Part shown: positions 35,690 through 46,900 of the stretch, piece after piece
How the letters are laid out: the number at the start of each line of letters is the position of its first letter
Numbering within the stretch: position 1 is the stretch's first letter
Source: Sternotherus odoratus
Taxonomy: Eukaryota > Chordata > Testudines > Kinosternidae
Direction of reading: 5' to 3'
DNA: 64,000 nt
Assembly (NCBI GenBank): GCA_032164245.1
Contig: JAVMKO010000002.1
Coordinates: forward strand, 62,963,840 to 63,027,839
Program-made: the position numbers and the translations under genes
The notes under the pieces: generated by a model
Databases searched by the model: none
What the model was told of the DNA's origin: nothing
The model's input: the letters and a program-made list of their open reading frames with translations, nothing else

Positions 35690-35797
35690 TAGCCCACAAA
35701 AGCTTATGCTTCAATACTTTAGTTAGTCTTTAAGGTGCCACAGGACTCTGTCACCTCTGCAGTTCCAGACTAACACGGCTGCCTCTCTGATTCTTGA
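35690..35797 (-). mobile_element. GTAGCC..GTTAGTCTG family repeat
   Basis: CCACAAAAGCTTATGCTTCA, then TTAGTTAGTCTTTAAGGTGC and TCCAGACTAACACGGCTGCC show a longer member of the family on the reverse strand. Confidence 0.8.
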
Positions 35798-36749
35798 GCA
35801 GTGTACTGTTATGTTTCTTTTGCTAATGGGGCTCTGCCTGAGCAAATATGGTCCCAGTTCTTGTAAAAGACCTCAATCTACTACATAGACCTTGCCAACA
35901 GCATGAATATTTAAAATGAAAGCAATGAAGAGACAAAGAAAGAGATGGAAAAATAGTAAACTAAAAAATCTCCCACTTAGAAGACTTGGCATGAATCCAC
36001 TTAATGAACAGAATACTTTCCTCTTCCAGCAACATATGTACAAGCCAATTTGCAACACTGCAAATCTCTGCACTGAAATACATGATAAATCTTCCTTACA
36101 AAATCATTAATTCAGCTGCTTAAACATATAAACAAACAGAAAAATATTCACTATGGGAGCATTACCTTTATTCCCGGATTATGCAAATGGTCTAATGGTC
36201 CCCCCCAGTAACATATTTTAATTCAGATCCATATGATGGAGTGAGAATGCATTTTTTGTATCTTGTTCTTCCTCCAAGTGGAAGAGGCTGTAGCTTCCAT
36301 TCCAGTAAGTAAAGGGACCACTTTACTATTGAGAAGCAGAATAGAAAATCAGAACAACATAATAAATCCTTCAGGCAGGATTAGCTATGACGGAGGTTTA
36401 AAACAAGACAGACAGTTGAATTGTGTCTATGAACATGCACTAGGTTAATTTTTCGGCATCCTTTCATTTAGCTCAGACTTTCATTTCCTCATGGGAGGAA
36501 ACGTAGTCTAGCTGTTAGAGCAGAGTAGTGGGAATAACAACGGTAGCATTATTGGTATTCACCAGCTGGCCATGCTACAGATAGCCTTATAAGTTCTGTT
36601 TGGCTGAAAAAGTAAGATGGTGCTGAAATGCTGCTTGTTAGTTGTAATGCAGTTCTTTTTTTAAAAAGCTGAACATATCAATAAAAGATTTCACTATCTT
36701 AGTCTTACCAAATGAATAATTTCTTAGGTACAGAACTGATGTCTACAGG

Positions 36750-36930
36750 TTCATAGATTCCAAGGCCAGAAGAGACCATTGTGATCTTCCCCAAAATAAT
36801 TCCTTGAGCATATCTTTTAGAAAAACATCAATCTTGATTTAAAAAAATTGGCAGTGATGGAGAACCAACCATGACCCTTGGTAAACTGTTCCAATTGTTA
36901 ATGATCCTTCCTGTTAAAAATTTACATCTT
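36750..36930 (-). mobile_element. CR1 LINE 3' end fragment
   Basis: TTCATAGATTCCAAGGCCAG, AAGAGACCATTGTGATC is the reverse complement of the usual CR1 3' terminus. Weaker similarity continues through GGAGAACCAACCATGACCC and the TGTTCCAATTGTTAATGATC stretch. Confidence 0.75.
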
Positions 36931-36934
36931 ATAA

Positions 36935-37980
36935 GCATGCAGACAATCAAAAGGATTAGTGTCAAATATTACAAGAACTTAGTCCCAGTTCTGCTACTGA
37001 TTTACTGTGTTAGAGAAAATCACCACCTCATTTGCTCTGTTTCCCCACTGTGCTATCTACAGTAAGTGTAAGATAATATTATTGACAAGATAGGTGAGGT
37101 AATATTTCTACTGGACAAACTACTGCTGGTGGAAATTACAGGTTTTTGAGCTACACAGAGCTCTTCTTAAGTTGGGGGAAGGATGCAGAGTCTCTGAACT
37201 AGATACAAGTTGGGAGAGTTTGTTAAGCAGAAGGCATGTTGGAGGCAGTCACTTGAAGTGGGCAAAATAATAGGGAGTGGTGCGTGCTTGCAGCTTCCCT
37301 GTCAGAAAGTCATTTTTCTGCGGAAAAGCAAAGATATCTGTGAGGGACATTAATTTTGCACATGTGCCATAGTGCAGAATTCCCCCACGAGTAACACTTT
37401 GGTCACTCAATTATTTTAAAAAGCCAAAAAGCCCCATATGCCAGCACAGATAGTGTATCTTGTTGCACTATAGCTGTTTCAGGTCCTTCAAGAGTCATCT
37501 GATCACTAGCATCTGTTGATTTTATTTTTACTGGAGTTATTGAAATTAACTGTGGCATTATTAAACTCTTGCCTACCCCACAACGATCTCATTCCTCAAA
37601 ATCCACTATCTATTTTTCTCTGTTAGGAATGCTCAGTCCTGGGAGATGGCAAATGTCTTTGGAGTGTGTACACACCTCGGAGAATAGGCATTTAAGTGAA
37701 TGCAGGGCTAGTGGTTGCGTGTGTGCCCTGTACAGTGACTCCATCCCATGCACAGCTGTGAAGCGATGGGGGCAGGAAGCAGGGGAGGATGCTGAGCTTC
37801 CTGCAGCTGGGGTGGTTTCTGGAGCTGGGTTTCACACGGCCCCAACCACTCCTTGCAGCAGAAGAGGAAGTCCCATCCTCCAGCCCAACTGGCACTAGCA
37901 GCTGATCCCGGCTCAGGGTCAGTGACACGGAGTGCGGTGCCCCAGCCCTGCAGTGATTTACCTCTCTACCGGCTACTCCA
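36935..37980. other. Intergenic DNA, nothing recognised
   Basis: The ORF at 37569-37898 crosses GC-richer sequence without a recognisable domain. No repeat was identified. Confidence 0.45.
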
Positions 37981-37984
37981 GATG

Positions 37985-38163
37985 CCTTGCCAGAAGATTT
38001 TGAGGGTTCATAAAAGAACTAGATAAGTTCATGGAGGACAGGAGAAGTCCATCAATGCTATTAGCCAGGATGGGCAGGGATGGTGTCCCATAAGCTGGGA
38101 ATGGGCAACAGGGGATGGATCACTTGACAATTACCTGTTCTGTTCATTCCCTCTGGGGCACCC
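37985..38163 (+). mobile_element. CR1 LINE 3' region, left part of interrupted copy
   Basis: AACTAGATAAGTTCATGGAG, GCTATTAGCCAGGATGGGCA and ATTACCTGTTCTGTTCATTC are successive landmarks of the CR1 3' UTR in plus orientation. The sequence stops after CTCTGGGGCACC and resumes at about 39698. Confidence 0.85.
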
Positions 38164-39697
38164 CAGTCAGTGAACATAAAGGCCGTACTGGGTCAGACCA
38201 AAGGTTCATCTAGCCCAGTATCCTGTCTACCGACAGTGGCCAATGCCAGGTGCCCTGGAGTGAGTGAACCTAACAGGCAATGATCAAGTGATCTCTCTCC
38301 TGCCATCCATCTCCACCCTCTGACAGACAGAGGCTAGGGACACCATTTCTTACCCATCCTGGCTAATAGCCATTAATGGACTTAACGTCCATGAATTTAT
38401 CCAGTTCTCTTTTAAACACTGTTATAGTCCTAGCCTTCACAGCCTCCTCAGGCAAGGAGTTCCACAGGTTGACTGTGCGCTGTGTGAAGAACTTCCTTTT
38501 ATTTTAAACCTGCTGCCCACTAATTTCATTGGGTGGCCCCTAGTTGTTCTATTATGGGAACAAGTAAATAACTTTTCCTTATTCACTTTCTCCACACCAC
38601 TCATCATTTTATATACCTCTATCATATCCCCCCCATGTCTCCTCTTTTCCAAGCTAAAAAGTCCTAGCTTCTTTAATCTCTCCTCATATGGGACCCGTTC
38701 CAAACCCTTAATCATTTTAGTTGCACTTCTCTGAACCTTTTCTAATGCCAGTATATCCTTTCTGAGATGAGACCACATTTGTACACAGTATTCAAGATGT
38801 GGGTGCACCATGGATTTGTATAAGGGCAATAAGATATTCTCCATCTATCCCTTTTTTAATGATTCCTAACATCCTGTTTGCTTTTTTGACTGCTGCTTCA
38901 CACTGCATGGATGTCTTCAGAGAACTATCCAAGATGACTCCAATATCTTTTTCCTGATTAGCTGTAGCTAAATTAGCCCCCATCATATTGTATGTATAGT
39001 TGGGGTTAATTTTTTTCCAATGTGCATTACTTTACATTTATCCACATTAAATTTCATTTGCCATTTTGTTGCCCAATCATTTAGTTTCATGAGATCTTTT
39101 TGAAGTTCTTCACAGTCTGCTTGGGTCTTAACTATTTTGAGCAATTTAGTATCATCTGTAAACTTTGCCACCTCACTATTTACCCCTTCCTCCAAATCAT
39201 TTATGAGTAAGTTGAATAGGATTGGTCCTAGGACTGACTTTTGGGGAACACCACTAGTTACCCCTCTCCATTCTGAAAATTTACCATTTATTCCTATTCT
39301 TTGTTCCCTGTCTTTTAACTGGTTCTCAGTCCATGAAAGGATCTTCCCTCTTATCCCATGGCAACTTAATTTACATAAGAGCCTTTGGTGAGGGACCTTG
39401 TCAAAGGCTTTCTAGAAATCGAAGTACACTATGTTAACTGGATCCCCTTTGTCCACATCTTTGCTGATCCCTTCAAAGAACTCTAGTAGATTAGTAAGAC
39501 ATGATTTCCCTTTACAGAAATCATGTTGAATTTTGCCCAACAATTTATGTTCTTCTACGTGCTTGACAATTTTATTCTTTACTATTGTTTCAACTAATTT
39601 TCCTGGTACGGATGTTAGACTTACTGGTCTGCAATTGCCGGGATCACCTCTAGAGCCCTTTTTAAATATTGGCATTACATTAGCTCCTGCTCTGAGC
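38164..39697 (-). pseudogene. CR1 LINE ORF2 fragment, 5'-truncated, minus strand
   Basis: Read on the minus strand from 39697, frames show GDPGNCRPVSLTSVPGK, then VPQKSVLGPILFNLLIND, a catalytic FTDDTK in place of FADDTK (near 39155), MKFNVDKCKVMHIGKK and LEYCVQMWSHLRKDI, the classic CR1 reverse-transcriptase order and C-terminal region. The 3' UTR continues to 38164 with the CR1 tail. Frameshifts and stops make it inactive. The protein spans at least 38437-39699. It has no upstream endonuclease domain, as expected for 5' truncation. Confidence 0.9.
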
Positions 39698-39785
39698 ACT
39701 GGCCACTGTCAGAAAACAGGAGATGGGGCTAAGATGGACACTTGGTCTGACCCAGCACAGCCATTCTTATGTTATGTTCTTATGA
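39698..39785 (+). mobile_element. CR1 LINE 3' terminus, right part of interrupted copy
   Basis: CACTGGCCACTGTCAGAAAA, then TTGGTCTGACCCAGCACAGC and CATTCTTATGTTATGTTCTTATG is the plus-strand CR1 terminus with its terminal short repeat. It continues the copy that breaks at 38163. Confidence 0.85.
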
Positions 39786-39909
39786 GTCTAAGACCTTTAA
39801 AGATGAATTTCTTTGCATTCTCAAAATTTTATGAACGAATATACTATTGGCATATGGCCCAATCTGGTGCCATTGAAGTTAACAGAAGTTTTGTCATTAA
39901 CTTTAGTGG

Positions 39910-40065
39910 GAGCAGGTAAGTAGTATTACATCCATTTTCTAGATGGATAGACTGACACGACTTGTCCAAGATCACAGATTGAATAGATGGTAAAGGTGAG
40001 AATAAAATGTACAAGTTCTGATTTTCCATCCCTTGTTCAAACCATTGCACAATGCTGCTTCCCCA
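39910..40065 (+). mobile_element. MIR/CORE-type SINE
   Basis: ACATCCATTTTCTAGATGGA, then CTTGTCCAAGATCACAGAT resembles the CORE and 3' part of MIR (tRNA-derived ancient SINE). Confidence 0.6.
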
Positions 40066-40198
40066 TAACACTTCTCTCCCTGGTATCTCAAAAGGCTCTT
40101 GTTTGTTTTACTGTGCAGACTATTAGTAATAATAAAGGATAGCGGGAGAATTTAACAAATTATGTCTGACCCACCAAACGGTAACTATAAATCTGTAA

Positions 40199-41033
40199 AT
40201 GATGTTAGTTAATTTTGGTTTTTGTGAAGGGAAGCCATGCCTCAGCCTCATCAATCTACTAGAATTCTTTGAGGGGGTCAACAAGCATAGGGACAAGGGG
40301 GATCCAGTGGATATAGTGTGCATAGATTTTCAGAAAGATTTTGACAAAGTCCCTCACCAAAGGCTCTTAAGAAAAGTAAGCTGTCATGGGATAAGGGGTA
40401 AAGAAGAAAAAAGGGAGAGGGTGGTTGTAAACAGTGAGGTGGCAAAATTTGCAGATGATACAAAAATGCTCAAGATAGTTAAGTCCCAGGAAGATTGCAA
40501 AGAGGTACAAAAGGATCTCCCAAAACTATGTGATCGGGCAACAAAATGGCAGGTGAAATTCAATGTTAATAAATGCAAAGTAATGAACACTTTAAAACTT
40601 AAATCCCGACTATGCATGTAAGCGGATGGGGTCTAAATTGGCTGTTGCCTCTCAAGAAAGAGATCTTGGAGTCATTATGGATAGTTCTCTGAAAACATCC
40701 ACTCAATGTGCAGCAGCATCAAAAAAGCAAACAGAATGTTGGACGTAACTAAGAAAGGAATACAATATTGCCTCTATATAAATCCATAGTATGATCAAAC
40801 ATCTTGAATACTGCGAGCAGATGTGGCTGTTCCATATCAAAAAAGATATATTAGAATTGGAAAAGGTTCAAAAAGGACAATAAAAATGATTAGGGATATG
40901 GAACGGGTGCCGTATGAGGAGAGATTAATAAGACTGGGACTTTTCAGCTTGGAAAAGAGATGACTAAGGGGAGATATGATAGAGGTCAATAAAATCATGA
41001 TTGGTGTGGAGAAAGTAAATAAGCAATTTATTT
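40199..41033 (+). pseudogene. CR1 LINE ORF2 fragment with internal deletion, plus strand
   Basis: The open part (40199-40621) reads CEGKPCLSLINLLEFFEG, DIVCIDFQKDFDKVPHQRL, then jumps to VVVNSEVAKFADDTKMLK, KWQVKFNVNKCKVM. The segment carrying the usual GVPQGSVLGP motif is missing. After 40621 frames are broken but LEYCEQMWLFHIKKDI-like and GLFSLEKR-like sequence continues to about 41033. The catalytic FADDTK is intact, but the deletion rules out function. Confidence 0.88.
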
Positions 41034-41034
41034 C

Positions 41035-41332
41035 TAGGGATTGTCCACACTACTAGGTGGGGTCAATCTAAGAGAGAACTTCAGCTTTGTGAATAGCGCA
41101 GCTGAAGTCTACGTGCTTAGATCTACTTACCGTGGTATTTTCACTATGATAAGTCAACAGCTGATGCTCTCCCATCTACTCCACTTGTGTTCCTCGTTCT
41201 GGTAGAGTACTAGAGTCGACAGGAGAGCACTCAACAGTTGATTTATCGCGTCTATATTAGATGTGATAAATTGACCCACGCTGGATTGATTGCTGCCCGT
41301 TGATCTGGCAGGTAGCGTAAACAAGTCCCTAG
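41035..41332. mobile_element. MITE with about 20-bp inverted termini
   Basis: The left end CTAGGGATTGTCCACACTAC pairs with the right end, which on the other strand reads CTAGGGACTTGTTTACGCTAC. Interior ACTTCAGCTTTGTGAATAGC, GCAGCTGAAGT is a hairpin shared with the element at 43346-43631. It sits exactly where plus-strand CR1 gives way to minus-strand CR1. Confidence 0.75.
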
Positions 41333-41535
41333 TCTGAATTTGTCTAGCTTTAACTTCCAGCCATTGTATCATGTTGCACCTTTCTCTACTAGATTGAAGA
41401 CTCCTCTATTATCAAATTTCTATTCCCCATGTAAGTTTTTATGTGATTAAGTTTCCCCCTTAACTTTGTCCTTGTTAAACTAAATAGATTGAACTCCTTA
41501 AGAATACCATTATAAGGCAGATTTTTCCAATCTTC
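41333..41535 (-). mobile_element. CR1 LINE fragment, minus strand
   Basis: The sequence ATTTGTCTAGCTTTAACTTC, CAGCCATTGTATCATGTTGC is the reverse complement of a CR1 region encoding the C-terminal part and early 3' UTR; it continues through GTTAAACTAAATAGATTGAA. Confidence 0.75.
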
Positions 41536-41587
41536 TTGTTTTTTCTTTGCCAATGCAAGGATTTATCACATGATGCTAGGGACCTAT

Positions 41588-41795
41588 ATTAAGGGTTTGT
41601 CTACACAGATCAATTAATCTAAATTAAGATATGGTGTGAATTTTAAGTGGAATAGCTATTCCTGATTAACTCCCCATGTGGACACTTTTATTCTGGAGTG
41701 CCCACAGAAGCAGTTAATCGGGAATAGCTATTCCAGAATTATTCACCATGAAGATACTCTAAGGGTACGCGTCTACACAGCATTTTTGAGCCTGC
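41588..41795. mobile_element. Possible MITE of the GTCTACACA family
   Basis: AAGGGTTTGTCTACACAGAT opens the segment. AGTGGAATAGCTATTCCTGA and ATCGGGAATAGCTATTCCAG are internal repeats, and AAGGGTACGCGTCTACACAG follows. Boundaries are unclear. Confidence 0.5.
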
Positions 41796-43340
41796 AGAAG
41801 TGGACCTCCCAGCCAAGGACATCCCCTTTGTTTCTTTACTCAGAGAACGAACTTGACAAGTAACCAAACAACAAGAACTAATGAGAAATGCAATGAAACT
41901 GATCAAACCATGCCTGCATTAGATCTTCAATTGCAGTTTTTCTACAAATTGCAGTAGTAAATTAGGACAGGAATCCATATCCCTTTATGAAAGGGTTAAT
42001 AAAATCCCTATTGTTGATTTAGACCATTATCACTGATCTGAACCTAAGCTATATATGTCCAACATTATGGGTCTCATTTTCAGCCAGGCTTCAACCCACC
42101 CATATCTGGTCAATTTCACATCCAAATGCAACTGCATGAAGTTAGTAATAAAGATAAGTGGACACCCAACTTCTTTAGAACTGTGGTATACTTACTCACA
42201 TTGGGTAACATCTTATTCGAGGTATACCCATTTAATTCAACGGGATTACTCATGGAGTGCACTTTGGCATTACAATCTGGGCCTTACTCTGTGGGTGCAA
42301 ACACAGACAACTCACTAATGACATTTAAAATTTTAAAAAGTGGACACTATTATAATCCCAAACTGAGTATACTCAAAGAAAAACCTGTCTCTGACAATCA
42401 GGCCCTGTATAAAACTTATCCTCACTATTAAAAATTTCCAAATACAAATTTACAACAAAATCCATATCTGAAAATGCACTTACATTTTCGAGGAATGCTC
42501 AGCATCCAACATCATAATGATTTTTTAAAATAAGAATTAAAAAAATTATTTATATTAATTTCCTCTACAATATGGTGTCTGTCAAACCTGGGCTCTGCTC
42601 TTTTTGGGAGGATGACAATTTTTTTCTCCTCTTCAGCAAAAGCTGCTTCTTGGCCAGTTGACAGTGGGCATTACTGCATTGTACTTATATCAATAGCATG
42701 TGTGGTCTTTCTGCACTTTGGCTGACTGGTTAAAAGTGCAAAGATTTCTGGTCTTTATATATTCCTTCTGCACAGTCATTCTGATTGAAAGCCAACATCA
42801 GTACATTCAAAGCAAATAGCGAGTCAATCAAAACACACACACACAACACCATGTTGTTGTTTTTTTAAAGTAGATTCTCTGAATACCCGAGTGCACAAAA
42901 GAAAAGATTACTTTTTTATTTCCCAGTCGCAATCCTTTGGCATCAGCTGTCCAAAAGTCACATCACTAAGTATGAGGGTTCAATTCATCACTCCTTTGCA
43001 CCTTGCATAGTCATTTGCACCCGTGTAATGTGATTTCAATGTAGACACCAAGCATGACCATTGTGATTGGATAGCCTTTTACACCCATTTTGCACTACTG
43101 TCAATGACTACACAAAACGCAAAGCAGCAGTGAATCAGATCCATATTGCTGTAGTTACGGAGAAATCTTATGTATGAATGCTTTCTTAGGTTATTCTATA
43201 AACCCTTCCATTTTTTAATCTCAACTAACCTAATTTTGTGTTGTCCATAGATTATGCCACCTCACTGCTCACCTCCAGCTAATATACTTGAAACTGAAAT
43301 GACCTGTATGTATTCCCAATATTACAACAAGGGCCTCTTT
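41796..43340. other. Intergenic DNA, nothing recognised
   Basis: AT-rich. The ORFs at 42055-42431 overlap in two frames without a domain. A short (AC)n tract is at 42833-42846. Confidence 0.5.
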
Positions 43341-43345
43341 AACTA

Positions 43346-43631
43346 AGGGCTGGTCTTCACTAGCGCTGCCGGAGATCGATCTTCTGGCGATCGATTTATC
43401 ATGTCTTGCTAAGACGCGATAAATCGATCCCCCAGAGCTCCCCCGTCAACTCCGGAACTCCAGCTCGCCGGGAGGCGCAAGCTGGAGTCGATGGGGGAGT
43501 GCGCCGCCGACTGCCGCCGCCGTGGGGACGAGCGGTAAGTTGGTGGCAGATACGCAAACTTCAGCTATGTGACTCACGTAGCTGAAGTTGCGTATCTGCC
43601 GTCGATCTCCCCCCCACTGAGGACAAGCCCT
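43346..43631. mobile_element. CpG-rich MITE with inverted termini
   Basis: The left end AGGGCTGGTCTTCACT pairs with the right end, on the other strand AGGGCTTGTCCTCAGT. Two hairpins are obvious: GCGATCGATTTATC with GATAAATCGATC on the left, and GCAGATACGCAAACTTCAGC with GCTGAAGTTGCGTATCTGC on the right (43547-43601). The middle is CpG-dense, unlike its AT-rich surroundings. No transposase ORF is present. Confidence 0.85.
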
Positions 43632-43959
43632 TTGAGATACAATGTTGGTTATTCTCCAGGCTTCTAGTAAATCAGCTAATCTTAAAGACAGGTTGCATAC
43701 ATGTGTTAGCTGTTCAAAAAATAAGGAAGTTATGAATGAAGTTGCTGAAGTAGTTTTCCTAAAGTTTGGCGCAATGGCTTTTGGCTACTAGTGAAATGTT
43801 TAATTATATTATGATCACAATTTCTTAATGGCTGTATTACTGTTACTACTTTAGCTAATTCTGCTCCAATGCTTAGGACTATGTGAAGAGCAGCCCTTCA
43901 CATATCTCAGAGAAGTTGTGCCGTGACGTTCATATTTATGGTGTAAGTCATATAATTTA

Positions 43960-44050
43960 AGGCCAGAATAGACCACCAGGTCATCTAGACTGACCTTCTG
44001 TATAACACAAGGCATCAACGCCACTCAGCAGCCACACACCAAATCCAACA
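43960..44050 (-). mobile_element. CR1 LINE 3' end fragment
   Basis: TTTAAGGCCAGAATAGACCA, then GTCATCTAGACTGACCTTCT matches the reverse complement of a CR1 terminus. Confidence 0.7.
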
Positions 44051-45485
44051 GCCAAAATGAGACCAAAGTATTCTAGCCCACTGGATACTATACTATCACA
44101 TGACAAGGCAATGAACAGGAAGGACTGAGATGTTTCTCTAAATTGTAATCCCAGTAAGACATTTCACCAGTCAAACTTGGATAGTTGAAGTCATCAATCA
44201 TTACTGATCTTCTACATTGTATTGTCCATTTGATCCCTTGCCATTAACTCACTATCCACAACCTGTTTAAGTGGGCCGGAATATCACATGTGACAATATG
44301 GACCAACCCACCATCTACACGGTCTTTGACAGCTACAAATATTACCCATATTTCCTAATCTTCTACAGACAGCTGCCTGGCTTCCAAGGGAACTGGATGG
44401 TTGATAATGCACATGATAGGGGCCATCTCACCCATTACAAACACTTCCCCATAATTTGATAGTCAGGACACACAGTTGAGGAAGGGGTCTTTTTGTGAGA
44501 CCCCCCACATGGTTGCAGCCCATACTCCCTGCAATGTCCACAACAAATCCCTAAGTGTCTACAATGCTTGGATGTGAATGTGTTTAAACTACTATACATC
44601 ACAATCGCACCACATTTTCATGTTCTTTATTTCTCTTGGGAATCTTATGATCCTTCCATTCCTCCAATTTCTCAACCCAACATTAACCGTCCATCCCCAA
44701 CTTCTTCCTGGGCAACTACACCAATTAACTTTCTAGTTAAACAAGCCAACTACATGTGATTTATCAGCAGAAAGTAGCCCAATGGTATTTTCTTTGGGCC
44801 AGATTTTGATGCCTTATTCAGGAGTGGTAACTTGCACCATGAGTATCCTGGCTGAAGTAAATGGAACTGCTAGCAGAGAAAAGTGCTATTTAAGATTTAG
44901 GAGGGTGGCAAATTTGGGCCTGTCTCTAGACAGGCCTTGAAGGGGAAAAAACCCCCAAGCCTCTCCACCATTCGCCACCCAATTTCTTGAATATTTTCCA
45001 CAAAAATTGACAGAGCATCTCAGCCATTCCTATAAAATATTAATGCAGGCACCAAATCCCCCTTTCACTGGGATTTGTTTGACGAGTTAGTATGCACTGT
45101 GTTAGTATGAGCATAGTTTACAGAGTCTGCACTTGTCCTTGCCATGAGACTGCCCCCACCCTCTCCTGAACTGCACAACTGCACCCACCCTCTCCTTAAT
45201 AGACCTCAAACCTCTGGCTGAGTTACTGAAGTCCTCTAACCATGATTTAAAGACTTCCAGTTACAAAGAATCTACCATTTACACTAGTTTAAACCTGCAA
45301 ATGCCTCATGCCCCATGCTGCAGGGGAAGGCAAACTCTTCTCCCACCTCTGAATTTTCTATGAACATTAAACTGCACTGCTGCCATTTTTAATGTTAAAT
45401 GTTTTTCCTTCTCACCCCCTTCCCTGCCACTAACTATGGCAGACCGTTAAAATCTATTGCCCTTTAAAAAAAATCCATAATTTAT
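44051..45485. other. Intergenic DNA with one palindromic MITE
   Basis: The palindrome-like segment at about 44799-44923 begins GGGCCAGATTTTGATGCC and ends GGCAAATTTGGGCC. Elsewhere I see no gene or named repeat. Confidence 0.5.
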
Positions 45486-45489
45486 TTTA

Positions 45490-45715
45490 AACTTATACAA
45501 AATAATATTCTGGTTAAAGCATAGGTCTAGGAAGCAGAAGATGCATGTTTTTACCCTCACAGTTCTGCTGCGGACTTCCTGTGTGACCCTGGCAAGTCAC
45601 TTCATTTCTCTGGGACTCAATTTCCCCATCTGTAAATGTCAGGATAACTCAAAAGTGTGTTGTGAAGACTAATTTATTACTGTTCAGGGAACACTGAGTG
45701 GGACGCGCAGACAGA
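45490..45715 (+). mobile_element. MIR SINE
   Basis: CTTCCTGTGTGACCCTGGCA, AGTCACTTCATTTCTCTGGG, then CAATTTCCCCATCTGTAAA is a clear match to the MIR core, an ancient tRNA-derived SINE of amniotes, with TGTTGTGAAGACTAA after it. Confidence 0.85.
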
Positions 45716-46074
45716 AGATACTCTAGAAATACAAAATACTATAAAATGTTATTTTAAAAAGTTAATTTTTTTTTGCAGAAAGCTATTTTATGTTTTTAAA
45801 ATTAACATAGGTGCAACAGTACACAGGTAGCTCTTAAATGTATAGAAATTCTGATTTGAATTCCTCCATTCACCTAAAGAGTTAAGATAAAAACTATGGC
45901 TGCCTATGGCTGAACAACTATTATTAAATAAAGCAAGGGTAGCCCCAGGCTTTGCAAGACCTTGGCTGAGACCCCTGGCAGACTTGGATAACCTGCAAAG
46001 CACAACTGGAGGTGGGAATGCATGTCAGGTGGGTGGGTGAATCATAGTCACTGTCATTATATTAACAACTATTT

Positions 46075-46195
46075 AGGACAGGCACCGTCTTTTTGTTTTG
46101 TTGTTTGTACAGTGCCTAGGACAACATTGCCCTCATGCATGATTGGTGACCTGAAGTGCTATGACCAATCAAATAATAATTAATAATAATATTGG
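46075..46195 (+). mobile_element. Amniote SINE-like repeat with AT-rich tail
   Basis: GTTTGTACAGTGCCTAGGAC, then AAGTGCTATGACCAATCAAA and an AATAATAATTAATAAT tail resemble a common amniote SINE 3' part. The family is not assigned. Confidence 0.5.
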
Positions 46196-46199
46196 AAAG

Positions 46200-46870
46200 G
46201 TGCAGCAAGGCACTGAGGACTTAAGTGCTGGCCTTAGCATTTTTGAGTGGGCCTGTGAAAAAATTACTTGCTGTCCATCCTTTTATCCCTCAATCCTAAC
46301 AACTGGCTAATGTTTGCAAAGCTCTTTCAAAGGAAAAAGCTCTTGAAACATTTAGTTTGTAATGTAATGAATTCTCCACTCTATTTCTACCTCCTGTTGG
46401 TCTAGCAGAGTTTATAAGCCGACTCTGGTTTCATCATTGGGTAACGGGTTTGAACTGGGAACCTGTTATCAAAGGGCCACTGATGTTGGACTTTTAAGTT
46501 CTTCTTTGTTGGTGGGAAAGGGGAGGAGGAGATCACAAAATGACGTGGTGCTCATGTATGCAGATAGGTTCCCAAAAATACATAGTCTGTACCTAGGAGT
46601 TGCACTGAAAGACAGTGCAGCTAATCTGTTCTTCATGTTCTGTAAATCTTCTACTTGAAACTCAAAATATGAACACCCAGTTTTATTTTCATTATTTCAA
46701 TATGGTCATAGCTATTCTATATCAGATTTGGCTCAGTCTCAATCATACAATAAATGGTCATCAACTTTTAAAAGTACAGATTTTCTGCTTGTTTCCCCTT
46801 CACTGACCAGAATGTTCAATGAACTAGCACAGACAGAATACCTCCCATAATGCACTGAACATAAAATAAA
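46200..46870. other. Intergenic DNA just beyond the ASXL3 3' end
   Basis: No gene or recognised repeat; presumably immediate downstream flank of the transcript. Confidence 0.5.
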
Positions 46871-46894
46871 AACATGACAAATATATTTTATCTC

Positions 46895-46900
46895 TTTATT
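46895..46900 (-). promoter_or_regulatory. Candidate polyadenylation signal of ASXL3
   Basis: The plus strand reads TTTATT, so the minus strand carries a canonical AATAAA about 4.8 kb after the ASXL3 stop. Cleavage would be expected some 10-30 bases further, near 46870-46885. A second minus-strand AATAAA at 50042-50047 lies inside the MITE and is a possible proximal site. Confidence 0.45.

Noticed and set aside
39137..39391. Plus-strand ORFs at 39137-39391 and 39533-39919
   Set aside because: Antisense shadows of the minus-strand CR1 reverse transcriptase.
42055..42431. Two overlapping plus-strand ORFs of 87 and 101 codons
   Set aside because: No domain, no coding-type composition and no repeat or gene context.
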